64,000 bases of DNA from Sclerodactyla briareus (GCA_026419785.1 JAODTK010005878.1:307547-371546); one strand, 5' to 3'. Positions 32,861 to 44,664 are shown, counted from the stretch's first letter. Notes: generated by a model from the sequence alone, not told the origin. Numbers and translations are program-made.

Positions 32861-35388
32861 GGGTGGCTGTTGCATGTGAGAATAGGGATCCATAAAGAGA
32901 TTCTAGCGTAAGGTCGTATGGATAAATGGAGGTCAGTGGGTCAGTGATTAGGCCTGAACACGAGGTGTATAGGAAATCGTGGGACTGAAAATAAAATTGG
33001 ACAACCCAATTGTTGTAAGTACGTTCGTTAGGATCCATGGTACATCACGTCCGGGCATGCTGACTGCAGCTCCTATGCAGAGGTGGAGCACTGACCTAAA
33101 TAGTAACTTATAGGTCAGCGAGGTGGAGTCAGAGTGGAGCTATCCGTTTTGTCCCCGACAACCTCTCGCTCGACGGTAGCGATGTGATGCAATATAAAAT
33201 AGAACCGCGAATAGGGCATGTTGTCTGCATGCTGCGACTACACCATAAATAAATACGCTAGCAGCATGATGGGTGGCTTGTGAGCCGAATACCGCAATAA
33301 TTGCAGATCTGTAGTGATTACTAAGTGGGACTGAAATTATCTGGAACATGAAAAATCGCGCGAAGTCAAATTCTGCATGATCAAAATTTCGCTCGGAGTT
33401 AAAAACACTCCATGGCAAAGTTGCGTGACGAAAGAGTACTAAAACAGTTCAAACTAAAACTAAACTTATAAACAGTATACGCCGGTCGGCAATAGAGATG
33501 CCCCCTAATTTGCGCCTGAATAATTCGCATCCGACCAGTTTCCAGTAATAGGCCGGGACGTAGGTATGATCGAAAAATTTGCGGGTGAGAAAAGCTTCAG
33601 GATTCCATGAAGCGATGGTGTGCACTGTGCAGTATGGACGTCCTCTTTGAAGAATATCAGTGGCGTAGTGCTACTATCGGTTGACGTGTAGGCTATAGCG
33701 TACGTGGACATCTTGAAAATATACCATCAGATAAGGTTTCTATGGCTTCATGGGAGGGCGTTATTCTTGCTTCTTGTTTGTCAAGTTCTGGGAGAAAATC
33801 TTTTTAGCTGACAATTGTTGACCGGGAGCGGTTGAAGAGACAATATCTTTTGTTTTGTCTTTTTATTTTGTCTGCAGGAGGGTAATGATGCGAAGCGCCA
33901 CTATCGGCTTGCGCATAGCATGAAACCGCTTCTGACGTTTATGTGCCTATCTGTGTACTGGAAAATGAGCGTTTTGGCTCACATTTTCTCTAACTCAATC
34001 TGTGAATGACTCAAAAGCTTAACAAATACCTGGCTAGAGCAACCGTTCAGCAATGAATACTTCGCCGAAGTCTCACAAAGTTGGTGTGCATGATACAATC
34101 AACACTATACTGCAGCGCTGATCAGTCGGGCCTCCCATTGAAAATGATTATAATCTCACTACAAATCCGAGCAATCTGATTAGAGAAACGGGTCCTCTGA
34201 ATGTTTTATCTTAACAATCCTATGAAATACTGGAGGGGCAGGCGTTTGGTATTATGTTCCACATCAAACATAAGAAATGGTAGATATGTCCAAACTCCGA
34301 AGTGACAATAAATGATAAGATTCTCCTTTGTCAGTAACAAGTTGCCGCACTTTAGTTGGAATTTTCAATAGATTCGAAACTCGATTTGGAACTTTCGTTT
34401 AAGTATGAGAACTTTCTATATCTAGATGAAATAACTTCTCTGACTGACCCCTTTTCGCAAGCACCATGTTTAGAATAGTGGCAGTTTAGTTGGAATTTTA
34501 CTAAAGAAAGTTCGTCTATCTCTCCACACCCTTTAGAGTCATACTTAGGAAAATCACAGACTCGCATAGTGTCTGGAAATCAGCCAGAACTACCTCCCAA
34601 AAATGTCAAATGAGTGCCAAATTTTTGAATTTTTCGGGGGTACACCCCATACACAAGGATGTTGATATTATTGGGAGAGGGATCGATTCCAATCCCCACC
34701 CCTTAGCGGACGTCCCAGAATAGACCTACTGAAATCGTCATGGTTTCGGATAATATTCTGCACACGGCCAGCTAATGGTTCAATAATAAAGTGACATTCA
34801 TCCAATCAGAGTGTTAGTCCCTATGGGGATGTTGAAATGTCAAGCTGCCTAGCAGCATGGATGGCGATCTTGGGGGAAGGCGGATGTCCCCCTAATAACT
34901 TAATAATTGAGATACTTTCGACTGACTTGACTTTTCACAGAGTAATTTTTTGTGGAATACTAATACTAACTTATTGCCGCTTCTGCCTAGCTGTGGTCAG
35001 TAGTGGCGCAGGATTACTAGTGGATGGGGTGGATATGCCATGCTGATTAAGTAAAGAAATGACCATGATTACCAGCTATCCAGCCAAAACATTGAGCGAC
35101 CGACATCAGTAGAATATACCAAGACTATTCAGTGACTTTATGAGTCCGTATGTCAGTCCGAGTGACATCGGGCGTGTGTGACATCATTATCCATCGAAGA
35201 ATGTGTAGGAGTAGCAACTTGAATCATTTGTGAACAGATGGACAGATGAATGGAGGATGGGTAGATAGATGGAATGATGATGATAATAGAGGACATATAC
35301 TGTGGTCTATAATTGCTTCCAGGACCTCTGCATGTGTTTTCCTCACACACAAACCAGTGCTTATTACTGCTTCGGGCCCCTTCTAACT
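32861..35388. other. Non-coding stretch
   Basis: I see no gene or clear repeat. CTGACCTA near 33089 and TAGGTCAG near 33109 form a short inverted pair around a ~12-base spacer (everted AGGTCA half-sites). A 68-residue minus frame (33505-33711) and a 71-residue minus frame (34352-34567) are open but unremarkable. Confidence 0.5.
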
Positions 35389-35716
35389 TCCAATTAGTGT
35401 TTGTTCCAATGACAAAAATGGGGATAATCTGTCCATTATAGACGACTAAATAATGAAGCAATTGAAACTAACGCTGACCAGAAATTCGTTACACAGGCCC
35501 AATTAGTGTTTGTTCCAATGACAAAAATGGGGATAATCTGTCCATTATAGACGACTAAATAATGAAGCAATTGAAACTAACGCTGACCAGAAATTCGTTA
35601 CACAGGCCCAATTAGTGTTTGTTCCAATGACAAAAATGGGGATAATCTGTCCATTATAGACGACTAAATAATGAAGCAATTGAAACTAACGCTGACCAGA
35701 AATTCGTTAACAGGCC
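35389..35716. repeat. Three near-identical 109-bp tandem copies
   Basis: CAATTAGTGTTTGTTCCAAT starts at 35391, 35500 and 35609, giving an exact 109-bp period. The first two units look identical over their full length and the third differs only at its end (TTAACAGG versus TTACACAGG). Such identity means a very recent expansion or an assembly artefact. The L2-like fragment starts directly at the last unit. Confidence 0.97.
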
Positions 35717-36080
35717 GCACACTCAGGAAACGCCAATCCTCAAGATCTACACTGGCTCCCAATACGTGAGCGAACTAATAACAAAATCGCCCTACTCACC
35801 TGGAAGGCTATGAATGGCAGCGCCCCTGACATCACGTAAATCTTTATTACGCCATATGGTCCCCTGCACCGTACGCTTAGGTCTTGTGATAAATCTCTTC
35901 TGGTTGTCCCTAGGTACTCATCCACTTATGAAAGTCGTTCGTTTGCCACTGCCAGTCGTAGGGTGTGGAATGATCTTGCTCACTTCTTTGAGGAACTGCA
36001 CCTCTGAAATCACTTTTGGATCTCACTTGAAAACCTTTCTGTTTAGGAGAGTGTTCCATATGACTTAGGTCTTTCTGTCT
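35705..36080 (+). mobile_element. L2-like LINE C-terminal fragment
   Basis: Plus-strand frames read ETPILKDLHWLPIRERTNNK and IALLTWKAMNGSAP (about 35722-35825), matching the conserved 'LHWLPVRERI-FKIALLTWKALNG' block of L2/CR1 LINEs. Further on come the SRVWNDLAHFFEELHL-type block (about 35950-36005) and HLKTFLFRRVF (about 36027-36059), the usual C-terminus. RT is absent, so this is a 5'-truncated copy. It is a different copy from the 23.7-25.2 kb element and lies in the opposite orientation. Confidence 0.88.
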
Positions 36081-36311
36081 CTGTATTTGCGCCATTTATA
36101 AATAAAATTTTCTCCCCAGTAGCAGTTTCAAACAGCCTTGTTCACAACTAGAATTTGCTGGTCCAAAGAAAACAAAACATGAAAACAACTAATACAGAAT
36201 AAAATAGAAAGACCTTCTTGTTCAAGTCAAATCACTGCCTCAGCAGAGTCAAGTTATATTTGTAATTCAAGTCACTTTCAAACAGGAGGATGAAAATTAT
36301 ATCACTCAGGA

Positions 36312-36745
36312 CAGGAGCACAGCCAACTGCATCCCGCATCATTTTTGAAATATCAGGGTGCCAAATATGATCATCGATGAACATGAGCCAGCAATAGCTG
36401 GCCATCTTCTTCCTCTATTCAGAGGCTAACGGGCAAACGTGTAACTTTTTACCATCCCATCTTGCCTCATGCACTGCAACTCTGAGTGACTGGTAGAATT
36501 CTAGGTCTTTTAAGCCACTTTCCTGAATACAAGCCAACTGCAGCTCATTGAAAATATCAGGAGCCAAATATGATCATCGATGAACATGAGCCAGCAATAG
36601 CTGGCCATCTTCTTCCTCTATTCAGAGGCTAACGGGCAAACGTGTAACTTTTTACCATCCCATCCTGCCTCATACACTGCAACCCTATGCTAAGTGACTG
36701 GTAGATTCTAGTTCTTTTAAGCCACTTTCCTGAATACCGAGAGGA
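36312..36745. repeat. Two direct copies of a ~216-bp repeat
   Basis: CCAAATATGATCATCGATGA, GGGCAAACGTGTAACTTTTT and TTTTAAGCCACTTTCCTGAA each occur twice, about 209-216 bp apart. Copy boundaries lie at CAGCCAACTGCA (36312) and AAGCCAACTGCA (36531). Divergence is a few percent. The repeat follows the L2-like fragment and may be part of its 3' region. Confidence 0.9.
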
Positions 36746-39284
36746 GTAGCGGACCCACTATTATTCACACAAGCATGCACAGTACACAGGTATATGACTA
36801 CATAGATTTCCTTCGGCTCCTTATGAACAAATTGAATAGAAAATTTTTGCTAATTTCGCAAGAAAGTGGATCGTGGAAAAGTGGACTATTATTTCATTCA
36901 CCTTGAATCATATAATTTGTTATTATTCTCAATTATTATTATTATTATATACCAGAGCACTCTTTTCAATCAGGAGTTTGTTCAAAAGTGCTTCATCAAG
37001 ATGATCATTAACAAGATATTGTCAGGAGCCCGGCGTATATTTATACTATCAGCGTTATTTATACTCATCATCTAGATGATTGTTTTTCTTATGTCTGCCA
37101 TTATTAGGAGTGGATATTTTATATTATGCCCCCCCCCCCCACCAGACCACACTGTGGATTGCACAGAGCATCGGCCTTCTACCCTGGAGAATCCCAGTCG
37201 GGTCATAGCTAAGTCTTTAAAATCGGTACAAGTGGCCTTCTGCTGGCCGCTCAGCACAAGAGTGCAGGGCAGGGGAGGAAGGAAAATGCTTCTGAACACA
37301 AATGATTGTTACATTTCAGTTTCCAAGATCTATACCTTCGATTCACTACTGCATTCAGTCTAGAACTGTCCGAAAAGTGAACTTGTCATGAAAGACGCGT
37401 TTTCTTGTCACTCGAGTCACAATACATCATCCTTGTTATTTTCATGTGTTACATTTTCTAAAGTTGCATAGCAATTGAGGTAGAGGTGTTTTCCAACTTA
37501 TGAAAAGTTATTGAAAACCTTCTAATAAGACATAATGAATTCGAGCATTTGTGTGTGCATTCTGATTTTTGCTCATAGTATCCGTCTCGCGAGTCACGTT
37601 TAGTTTTTATCCGATTCCACCCGCGAATACTCGAGTAATATAAAATTCTCCGACTGTGTTAGCATCCAAGAAGACCTTACAGGTAATACTCCATCTGTCA
37701 ATGGATACAAATAGAGAGGGCGAAATTTTAGTGATGGAAGTGGCGCGAGTCACCATTGTAATCGACCAGATGACCTATGATTGGGCAGTTCGCCCAATCA
37801 TTTGTCTGCCTTGAGTGGCTCACCTATGAAAGAATGATGATAATAAGAAATAATCATAATATGGATTTATGGAGCACTAGTATCCAGTCTGCTTAAAAAC
37901 GCTAGAGGAGCAATTACGAAGAAAGGTACAACAAAAGACCCTAAAACTACGAAGTTTTACATTTCGATATAGGTCATGGTGAAAAGTGAGTGAATAAATA
38001 TTAAAGAGAATGTGCTTCACCTACAGTATAAACTGATTATTCTCTGCAGTCATGCATCTTCACCATCAGCTCATTCACCTCCCCTCCCCTTGACTCACAT
38101 GTCAGGAGGCCTCAACTGAGTTGAAAAATCGGTTTCTGCAATTTGTATGTGGAGTAGAATACCAAGAACAAAATATCAGGATTGGTGGCGATACACCCCC
38201 AAATGAGTGAAATATTGTGATTTTTCTGGCCTCCTCCGTTACTGCTAACACAAAGTGCCCCTATGAATTGAGTTTCGCACCGTTGCCTATAAGCCAGACC
38301 CAGACGAGGTACGTTCGTAACTTTGTACGTGCAGTACACAGTACTGCCTCCTTCATATACAGGATAGGAATATGCCACTGGCTGGTGCACATTGCAGCAA
38401 TGAATCTCCAAAAAGCAGGGCAGAACAGTGGAAACCAAACCAAGAAGGAAAAGGAATGAATAAAGACATCTGATAAAATTATCACTTTTTTACCCCCGTA
38501 TCTTCACCAAACCTCCGAAAGACCAGCTTCACTCCAACAAGTTTCCGATACATAGGCCCTACCCTACCCCTCAAAAACACGCCCGCTGTGCCTTGTAGGA
38601 TATCGGGAGCACTGGCAGATAGAACGGTATACATTATGCAATCATACCGAGTGAAAAACTTAGGCTAAAACTAGTTGTAAAAGCTATGGCATTGGGGTAG
38701 GCCCATACTGCCATAGCCCACAGCCTGGTATGTAGGTCAACGTTGGAAAGCCCCATGGTTTGAACGTTTTTAAGCTGCCAAGTAACGTTACCGATTTTGG
38801 ACCATGAGTTCGAGAAATTAACACAGAACCTGGGGCCTAGTCAGCCAGTCTAGGTGATGCCCTGTTACTAACGACTGGGTGAAGTGTGAACCGACAGGTG
38901 GCTGGAGTCAGGCAATTGTATGTCGGACCTAATTCATAGATAGATTCCTCTCTCGAATGCGAGTGAAAATAGGACATTTTCACACTCACATTCAGCGCGA
39001 TGAAGCAGGGTCTATTCAGGTCACAGACGGTTTACACGTACATATGCACAGTACGCTATAGGAAATCGCATGGTGTTGCCAAATAGAGCGATTGACGTGG
39101 CAACTTAGCAATATGTGTCGATGTTATATCTTATAGAGAAATAAATAAGGTAGGCTCACGTACACAGCTGTAGTGGAATACCGATACTACCGGGATATCG
39201 AGCTAGTATAGATACACCGTACAGGTAACACCCTGAATTTTTTTCAACATCTCAAAAAACATTTGGACACCCTCATATTTGCCT
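36746..39284. other. Non-coding stretch
   Basis: I see no gene. There is a poly-C run at 37130-37141. Frames at 37072-37363 and 38112-38485 are open on both strands, which is the pattern of chance frames. A YRQRCETQ-type minus frame (38112-38438, 108 residues) is not recognisable. Confidence 0.5.
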
Positions 39285-39600
39285 CTGACATGCTGATTTT
39301 TTTCCTGACATACTGAAATTTGCGGATGACATGCTAAAATATTTTCATCGATGAAACACTTGGCGAGGGTCGGCCTAGATGCGTGTTTCATACGTTATTA
39401 AAATTAGGATAAAACAGCAAGCACATTAGACATGTTTATATGATTTTCGGACATGCTGATTTTTTTTTCGGCATGCTGATTTTTTTTTCGGCATGCTGAT
39501 TTTTTTTTCGGCATGCTGATTTTTTTTTCGGCATGCTGATTTTTTTTTCCACATGCTAATTTTTTCTTTCGACATGCTGCTTTTTTTACGACATGCGAAT
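39285..39600. repeat. 20-bp minisatellite (GCATGCTGAT + poly-T + CG)
   Basis: At least five units of GCATGCTGATTTTTTTTTCG are almost perfect at 39448-39548, followed by variants (ACATGCTAATTTTTTCTTTC, ACATGCTGCTTTTTTTACG) to about 39600. Looser units (ACATGCTGATTTTTTTCCTG, ACATACTGAAATTTGCGG, ACATGCTAAAAT) lie at 39287-39340. The interval between them is unrelated. It is not a CRISPR array, because the units are contiguous with no unique spacers. Confidence 0.93.
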
Positions 39601-39676
39601 TTTGTGTGACATTTATGAACCACATGGCGCCCCGTACTCTACACCACATAAAATTAAGTGTTTAACAAATTTTGCC

Positions 39677-39732
39677 TTATATTATATTATATTATATTAT
39701 ATTATATTATATTATATTATATTATATTATAG
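39677..39732. repeat. (ATTAT)n pentanucleotide microsatellite
   Basis: Eleven or so perfect ATTAT units run uninterrupted. It lies between the 20-bp minisatellite and the R1 repeat. Confidence 0.97.
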
Positions 39733-39881
39733 CAGTACTTATTCACCCCAAAACAGGTATACGAATCCGCGCGATAGATACAGAACAATTTCGAGGGAAG
39801 CAAGGACCAATAGAATTGAACAAGTCATCGTTGAATATTAAACGCGCACCTCTTCTTCGAACAGCCTTACGTTAATCATTT

Positions 39882-40501
39882 TTCTATTCAGCATAGGGGC
39901 CACAAACAAGAAAAGAGTACTTGCTGGTCGGACATTAGATCCATATAACCCAGCATGTTTAACCATCTACAAGAAGAGAAATTCCTTCCAACATATACTA
40001 AGATTAGCCTTTCCATAGAATTCACCCATTCGAGATAGTACTCGCCAGATAAAGACGTAGTTAACAACAGAGAGCCCCCCCCCCCACCCATGATTGGACC
40101 CCTACCTGTATTGAACCTCTGCCAACAATCAGCCAACAGGTTGCCGGCTACACGTCTGCACGTGGGTAGCATGAGCATGAAAGAGGCACGCTCCCGCGCT
40201 GAACGAAGCTAACCACCAGTATTATCCTCCGATGAATGGATGGATGTGCTTACGAAGAAAGTGCGGATGAACGGATTGACCAATGAAAGGATGTAGGCAT
40301 AAATCGAAGGAAAAAAAGGGGGGAATACTCACCCAGACAAGAAGGACGGAAGAACGAGTGAAAAACATAATCATGGATTGATAGGTGGATATTCAATGAT
40401 CGATTGTACTGAAGACGGGTAACGCACGGTTGAAGAAGCAGAAAGAAAGTACAGTTCAACAGTGACGACCTGCTGTACATAAGAACAACATTTGACGACG
40501 A
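39882..40501 (-). repeat. Dispersed repeat R1, minus-oriented copy
   Basis: The reverse complement of this block matches 45484-46318 plus 48340-48422. Shared landmarks (R1 sense) include GTACAGCAGGTCGTCAC, CTACATCCTTTCATTGGTCA, the AGGATAATACTGGTGGTTAG region, GTGTAGCCGGCAACCTGTTG, TATGTTGGAAGGAATTTC, GTTAAACATGCTGGG and GGCCCCTATGCTGAATAG. Here R1 is continuous and about 620 bp long. On the minus strand a 96-codon frame runs through its 3' half; the matching end in the other copy is also open (SSCRRLNML and CGPLC before the stop). I cannot assign it to a known element class. Confidence 0.85.
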
Positions 40502-41405
40502 TGTTCAGTGTGTTCCTCTACCGGGTAATACGTCTTTCCCATCATGCGCGCACTGCCTCTCTACGCCAGCATAAATTCTTGTTTCAACAAGCCAGAATGC
40601 TGAAAGGACAATCTTCCCTTTTTTACCTGGGCAGTTTCGGATGAAAATATATTGCCACAGGCCATGGGCGTACGAAAGCGCTATCTGAAGGTATGTCTTT
40701 TTGGAATTCTTGATGTTTCTGCTGAACAAAAGGTAAGGGAGAGACTTAGCATCATTGGCGTGTATTTTTACGAGTAGGTGTCAGGCTTACTCGTTAGCAG
40801 GATATCTCTGGAATAGAGAAGAAATCTGGATTTTGTGAGGTTATTAGCCAATTTATTTTTTTTTTCATTCTTTGTGTTTATGAGCCAAGATAAACGGATA
40901 AAGCGTAGGGACTACGGTGTGTGGTTCACATGAGAACAGGGTAATAGGTATATGACTTGAGTAACTTTCAGGGCGTAAAACAGTGAATCAGTCTATAGAA
41001 TTAAAACTCCAACTCGACCAACTGAGCTAATTGATCTCGATCTGTGGGGGCATGCAGGACCGTCTTTTTAATCATCGGGTGCCTCTAATATTGCCTATCC
41101 TTTTTATGTATAGGTTTATAATTTGTAAATATTGTTGTGGTAGAACTTGATTCCAAAATATCCCCTATGTATGTTAGTCACAACACCGTGTCAGATAATT
41201 TCAAAAGGTATCAAATTGTGTTGGGTAAAAAATGGTCAAAGCTCCAAAAATTGTTAGGATCATAAGTCAGTCATTTCATAGTTTCTGAAAGGGATCCACG
41301 CGAACCTATCTCCCACAATACGGACTTTACTCCCGGAGGAGGTACCGTATATAATTTAAAATACAGGAATCATTAGGGTCACTAAGATTAGGTCATTTAT
41401 TCGCG
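40502..41405. other. Non-coding spacer with a tRNA-like fragment
   Basis: Nothing coding is supported. A minus-strand tRNA-like A-box segment at 41008-41036 is listed separately. Confidence 0.5.
41008..41036 (-). pseudogene. tRNA-derived A-box segment
   Basis: The minus strand reads TTAGCTCAGTTGGTCGAGTT, a near-perfect D-arm/A-box of a tRNA. No acceptor stem or B box could be matched downstream, so it is a SINE head fragment or a tRNA pseudogene and not a working gene. Confidence 0.55.
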
Positions 41406-41455
41406 ATTATATATATATATATATATATATATATTCTATATATCTATATATATAG

Positions 41456-41492
<37 letters not shown>

Positions 41493-41520
41493 ATTATATA
41501 TATATATAATAATATTAATA
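41406..41520. repeat. (TA)n array
   Basis: TA repeats are broken by short palindromic variants such as CTATATATATAG. It is the first of several TA arrays between 41 and 45 kb. Confidence 0.95.
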
Positions 41521-42626
41521 TATAAATACTTAGGGAAGGTCTACGAGATCTTTGTAGCTAACCTTTGAACATCCATTCTGGTGAATATTTGACGATATCC
41601 CCCTGGGGAGAATGAGGCCAAGAATTGGTATGAATTGCGGCACTTCCATAATTGAATATACTGCCCCTGGCTTCAGACGGGATAATATGTTGTTGACTTT
41701 TGACGTCGTTTGTTATCAGACGTCCCCTTGTTCTTCCGATTCAAATAATGGCTACAATGGATTATGCCGTTGATTGGTATATTCATTCACTAGGATTTCT
41801 GTATTTGCCATCTCGGAATGCTGAACAATGAAGGTATTCCGGGTGGGAAGTGTAAATTGAAATGATGTCGTTAGTGGTGTGGAACCAGTTGCAAATGCCC
41901 CACTCATGCTTCATATGTGAAAACTTGTCGTCACACAAGAAGTTACCTTTTATGTACAACGGAATATTGCTAGTATTTCAAACAGCTATTGTGGTTCGCC
42001 ACAGCTCTGAGACATGCATCCATTATTCTAACCGAATATCCATATCAGTGTGTCATTTTTCCAGCCATCAATATTTCGTCTGCCCAACCGTCTTCTACCG
42101 GCCGTCGTTCCAACTATTCAGGCTATCCATGTCGAAATATTCAATTTCTGTTTATTCATTCCGCATACTACAAAACGAGTGAGAAAGATTTGCTGGGAAT
42201 GAATGATGCATTGTACAACATAGGGAAGGGTATGATCTTTCGGCAAAATTGACTCTAGTTGGAATTATTATATCCGATTGGATTTGGTAACAGTTCATTT
42301 TGAAATGTGTGGTGTGTTGGTGTGTGTATGTTATGATAAACATATTACATATACACGAATCCAGTGGGCGAGGAGTGGATATATCGCCAAGGAAAGCAGT
42401 ACGCGAAATCCCCATAGAAACTTGTCAACAACACTTGGGGTAGCTCGGGTGGTGCTAGTTCAAGTTTATGTTCGAAATGAGAAAATGAGTGCAAACACAT
42501 AATGCAAATGGGTTGACACCAATAGGACGACATTACTTAAACACACTTCCCCACCCGGGAATGAATTCAGTGGTGACACAGTCGATTGGCAAAACACAGA
42601 AATCCTAGTGAACGAAGACCCAATAT
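41521..42626. other. Non-coding spacer between TA arrays
   Basis: A 106-codon plus frame (41862-42182) and overlapping frames on the other strand are open without recognisable motifs. No repeat copy was seen elsewhere in the window. Confidence 0.45.
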
Positions 42627-42644
42627 TATATATATATATCTATA

Positions 42645-42717
<73 letters not shown>

Positions 42718-42756
42718 TATATTATATATATATATATAATATGATATATATCTAAG
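42627..42756. repeat. (TA)n array left of the inverted-repeat element
   Basis: About 130 bp of TA repeats run directly into the left inverted arm at 42757. Confidence 0.95.
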
Positions 42757-43172
42757 ATAAGCGAAGATGGTGTGCGTTTTAATAGTTCCAAAAAAAAATT
42801 CGAAGAAATATTCGCCCTCCTCCTGGAGGCTTTATCACATGTATATTACGGCAGCATGCCTATTAACGAACATTATTGTATGCAGTACGCGCCCACTATT
42901 ATGCACTTGTAGATGCAGGTAATTAACGAAATTATTTAGTACGCAAATATTTTACCGCCCGAAGATATCAAGGGCCCCACAAATAAGGGCACACTGATAT
43001 TACCGAGGAAGTATCGTTATGATATTATTGTGTAACATGTAAACGGTTGTATAAGATATTATTCATTTATACAGTTGATAAAAGCCTCCAGGAGGAGGCG
43101 AAAATTCTGTCCGAAAAACATCATTGTCGAAAAATTTGTTGGAATAAAAACGCCAACATCTTCGCTTCATCT
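42757..43172. mobile_element. Inverted-repeat element between TA arrays
   Basis: About 80-95 bp at each end are inverted copies. The left end GATAAGCGAAGATGGTG and inner CCTCCTCCTGGAGGCTTTATC pair with the right side GATAAAAGCCTCCAGGAGGA and the outer end ACATCTTCGCTTCATC. Arms have diverged with small indels. The ~240-bp centre has no coding frame. Both outer ends open straight into TA arrays. The inner part of each arm has a 6-bp stem (GCCTCC/GGAGGC, loop AGGA) flanked by TTGATAA and GAAA, resembling a hammerhead stem II with its neighbours. It could be a MITE with TA target preference, or an inverted pair of terminal segments of a Penelope-like element, whose relative lies 120 bp to the right. 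Confidence 0.75.
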
Positions 43173-43195
43173 ATAAATATATAATATCCAATATA

Positions 43196-43198
<3 letters not shown>

Positions 43199-43252
<54 letters not shown>

Positions 43253-43291
43253 ATCTATATATATATATAGATATATATATATATATATATA
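43199..43291. repeat. (TA)n array between the two elements
   Basis: About 90 bp of TA repeats with a few TCTATA interruptions separate the inverted-repeat element from the Penelope-like remnant. Confidence 0.95.
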
Positions 43292-44345
43292 GACAAGAGG
43301 CAAAAACTGTAAACCAACAATGCTACTACAATGATAGGTTTAATATCGAAGAGTGCAAAATAGCGATTAAGCTAGGAAAAATGTGAGTAAAACAGCCGAT
43401 ATGTTGTGGTGCGAGCCTCCGGACAAACTAGTCTTCGTCAGTGCAGTGACCACAGAAGTGATAACTCGAAGAGAAGAAGGTGAGACTTTATAGACTAGGA
43501 ACAATGGTGGGGGTGAGGCTAATTAGTGTTTCGCTGATGCCAGGGGAAATTCCTGTGGGAAACCCGATTTTACTGGGGAGGGGCTAATTTGCGCCCCAGT
43601 GAATGACAGGAGATAATCTCAAAGGATTTATAATGAAGGCCAATTTGCGACTTGGTGATTGACAATAGTCAAAATAGGGAGGGGGGGCCGAGTGGTTACC
43701 ATTATCTCCTTTGGATGGTTAGTCGTTCCGAATGGTAAGACCCAAAAAAAAAAAAAAAAAAGTTTTGTAGTCGTTTTCCGGTTTCAATCCCAGTAATTTC
43801 TTTCGCTTGCGGGATTGAGTGGACCAATGGGTCATGGTCGATGCCTATCACTTTCAGGTTTGCAATGGAGGACTGCCCATGTGAAATGCTTAGCAACCGG
43901 CTGCCTCAATTTTTTGGTTTGATGGCTGACCGGTGTTGGGTCATTCGCTCCCTCAAGGTGTTTTTTGTTTCACCGATGTACTGAACTCCCGCGAGGTTAC
44001 GCAATCAATATCCTGTTGAATCGGAAATATGTCTAGGGATGTCTGGAAACTTTTGAAACAAGTTGCCACGTTGCAAGTTTGGCAGTTTGCAAGTTTTGCA
44101 GTCGGATGGCCCCAGGGGCGGCTTGCCGCCGATGTCTGTTCGCGGCTCGGCTTGCTCCGAAATTTGGCGTGACGAGAATGTCACGCAGATTCCGAGGTCG
44201 CTGTAGGCAACAAGCCGGGGTTCCGGGAACACGGATTTTAGGCGTCCTGACCTTTGAGGATGGGCAACTGCTTGTGAATGAGAGTGGCTAGTGGTGGGAG
44301 GGACAGGATGGTAATTCACAGACGAGGGTAACTGGGAGTTGGATT
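43292..44345 (-). mobile_element. Penelope-like element, GIY-YIG endonuclease part
   Basis: The minus strand, in order: an RT-to-linker segment with RPRNLRDILVTPNFGA (about 44210-44150); GGKPPLGPSDCKTCK (about 44130-44090), the Cys-containing linker before the nuclease; NLAGVQYIGETKNTLRERMT (about 43998-43940), the GIY-YIG core with Y-I-G and the helix Arg; and, after a stop/frameshift, HGQSSIANLKVIGID and EITGIETGKRLQN (about 43880-43770). This RT-linker-nuclease layout is that of Penelope-like elements, which encode a telomerase-related RT joined to a GIY-YIG nuclease. The RT itself is not recognisable. A run of 19 A at 43744-43762 interrupts the frame end. The 3' flank (43290-43480) contains CACTGACGAAGACTAGTTTG, typical of the 3' regions of these elements. 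Confidence 0.82.
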
Positions 44346-44565
44346 GACGAGTTTTGTAGGTAGAGTTTCAATCGCGGAGTCTTCTAGCCTTTTCAATGGG
44401 GCTCTTCAATGGAACTCCGGAAATACTGTCTTTGGAAGTGTTTTGACGTGCGTTGGCACGGGACTCGAAATCAGCATGCAGAGGAGCAAAATGCGTTAAG
44501 ACGAAGAGATTCTGTAGGGCAGTTCTGCGTGCAGTGGGGTGGGTGAAAACACAAACCACCACATG

Positions 44566-44566
44566 C

Positions 44567-44611
<45 letters not shown>

Positions 44612-44629
44612 ATATATATATATATAACC

Positions 44630-44662
<33 letters not shown>
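44566..44662. repeat. (TA)n array right of the Penelope-like remnant
   Basis: TA repeats with short AATA and ACC interruptions lie about 220 bp upstream (element sense) of the recognisable reading frame. Confidence 0.95.

Positions 44663-44664
<2 letters not shown>

Noticed and set aside
35389..35716. Three 109-bp copies as a CRISPR or regulatory array
   Set aside because: The repeats are directly joined, with no spacers; a simple tandem expansion.
39285..39600. Regular 20-bp repeats as a CRISPR array
   Set aside because: Units are contiguous with poly-T variation and no unique spacers; the context is eukaryotic. It is a minisatellite.
39404..39649. Lys-rich open frame (KKNQHAEKKISM repeats) as a repetitive protein
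   Set aside because: It is only the translation of the 20-bp minisatellite; other frames are open too.
41008..41036. Functional tRNA gene
   Set aside because: Only the A-box/D-arm is recognisable; no B box or acceptor pairing.
42567..43303. Tyr/Ile-rich open frames
   Set aside because: They are translations of TA arrays.
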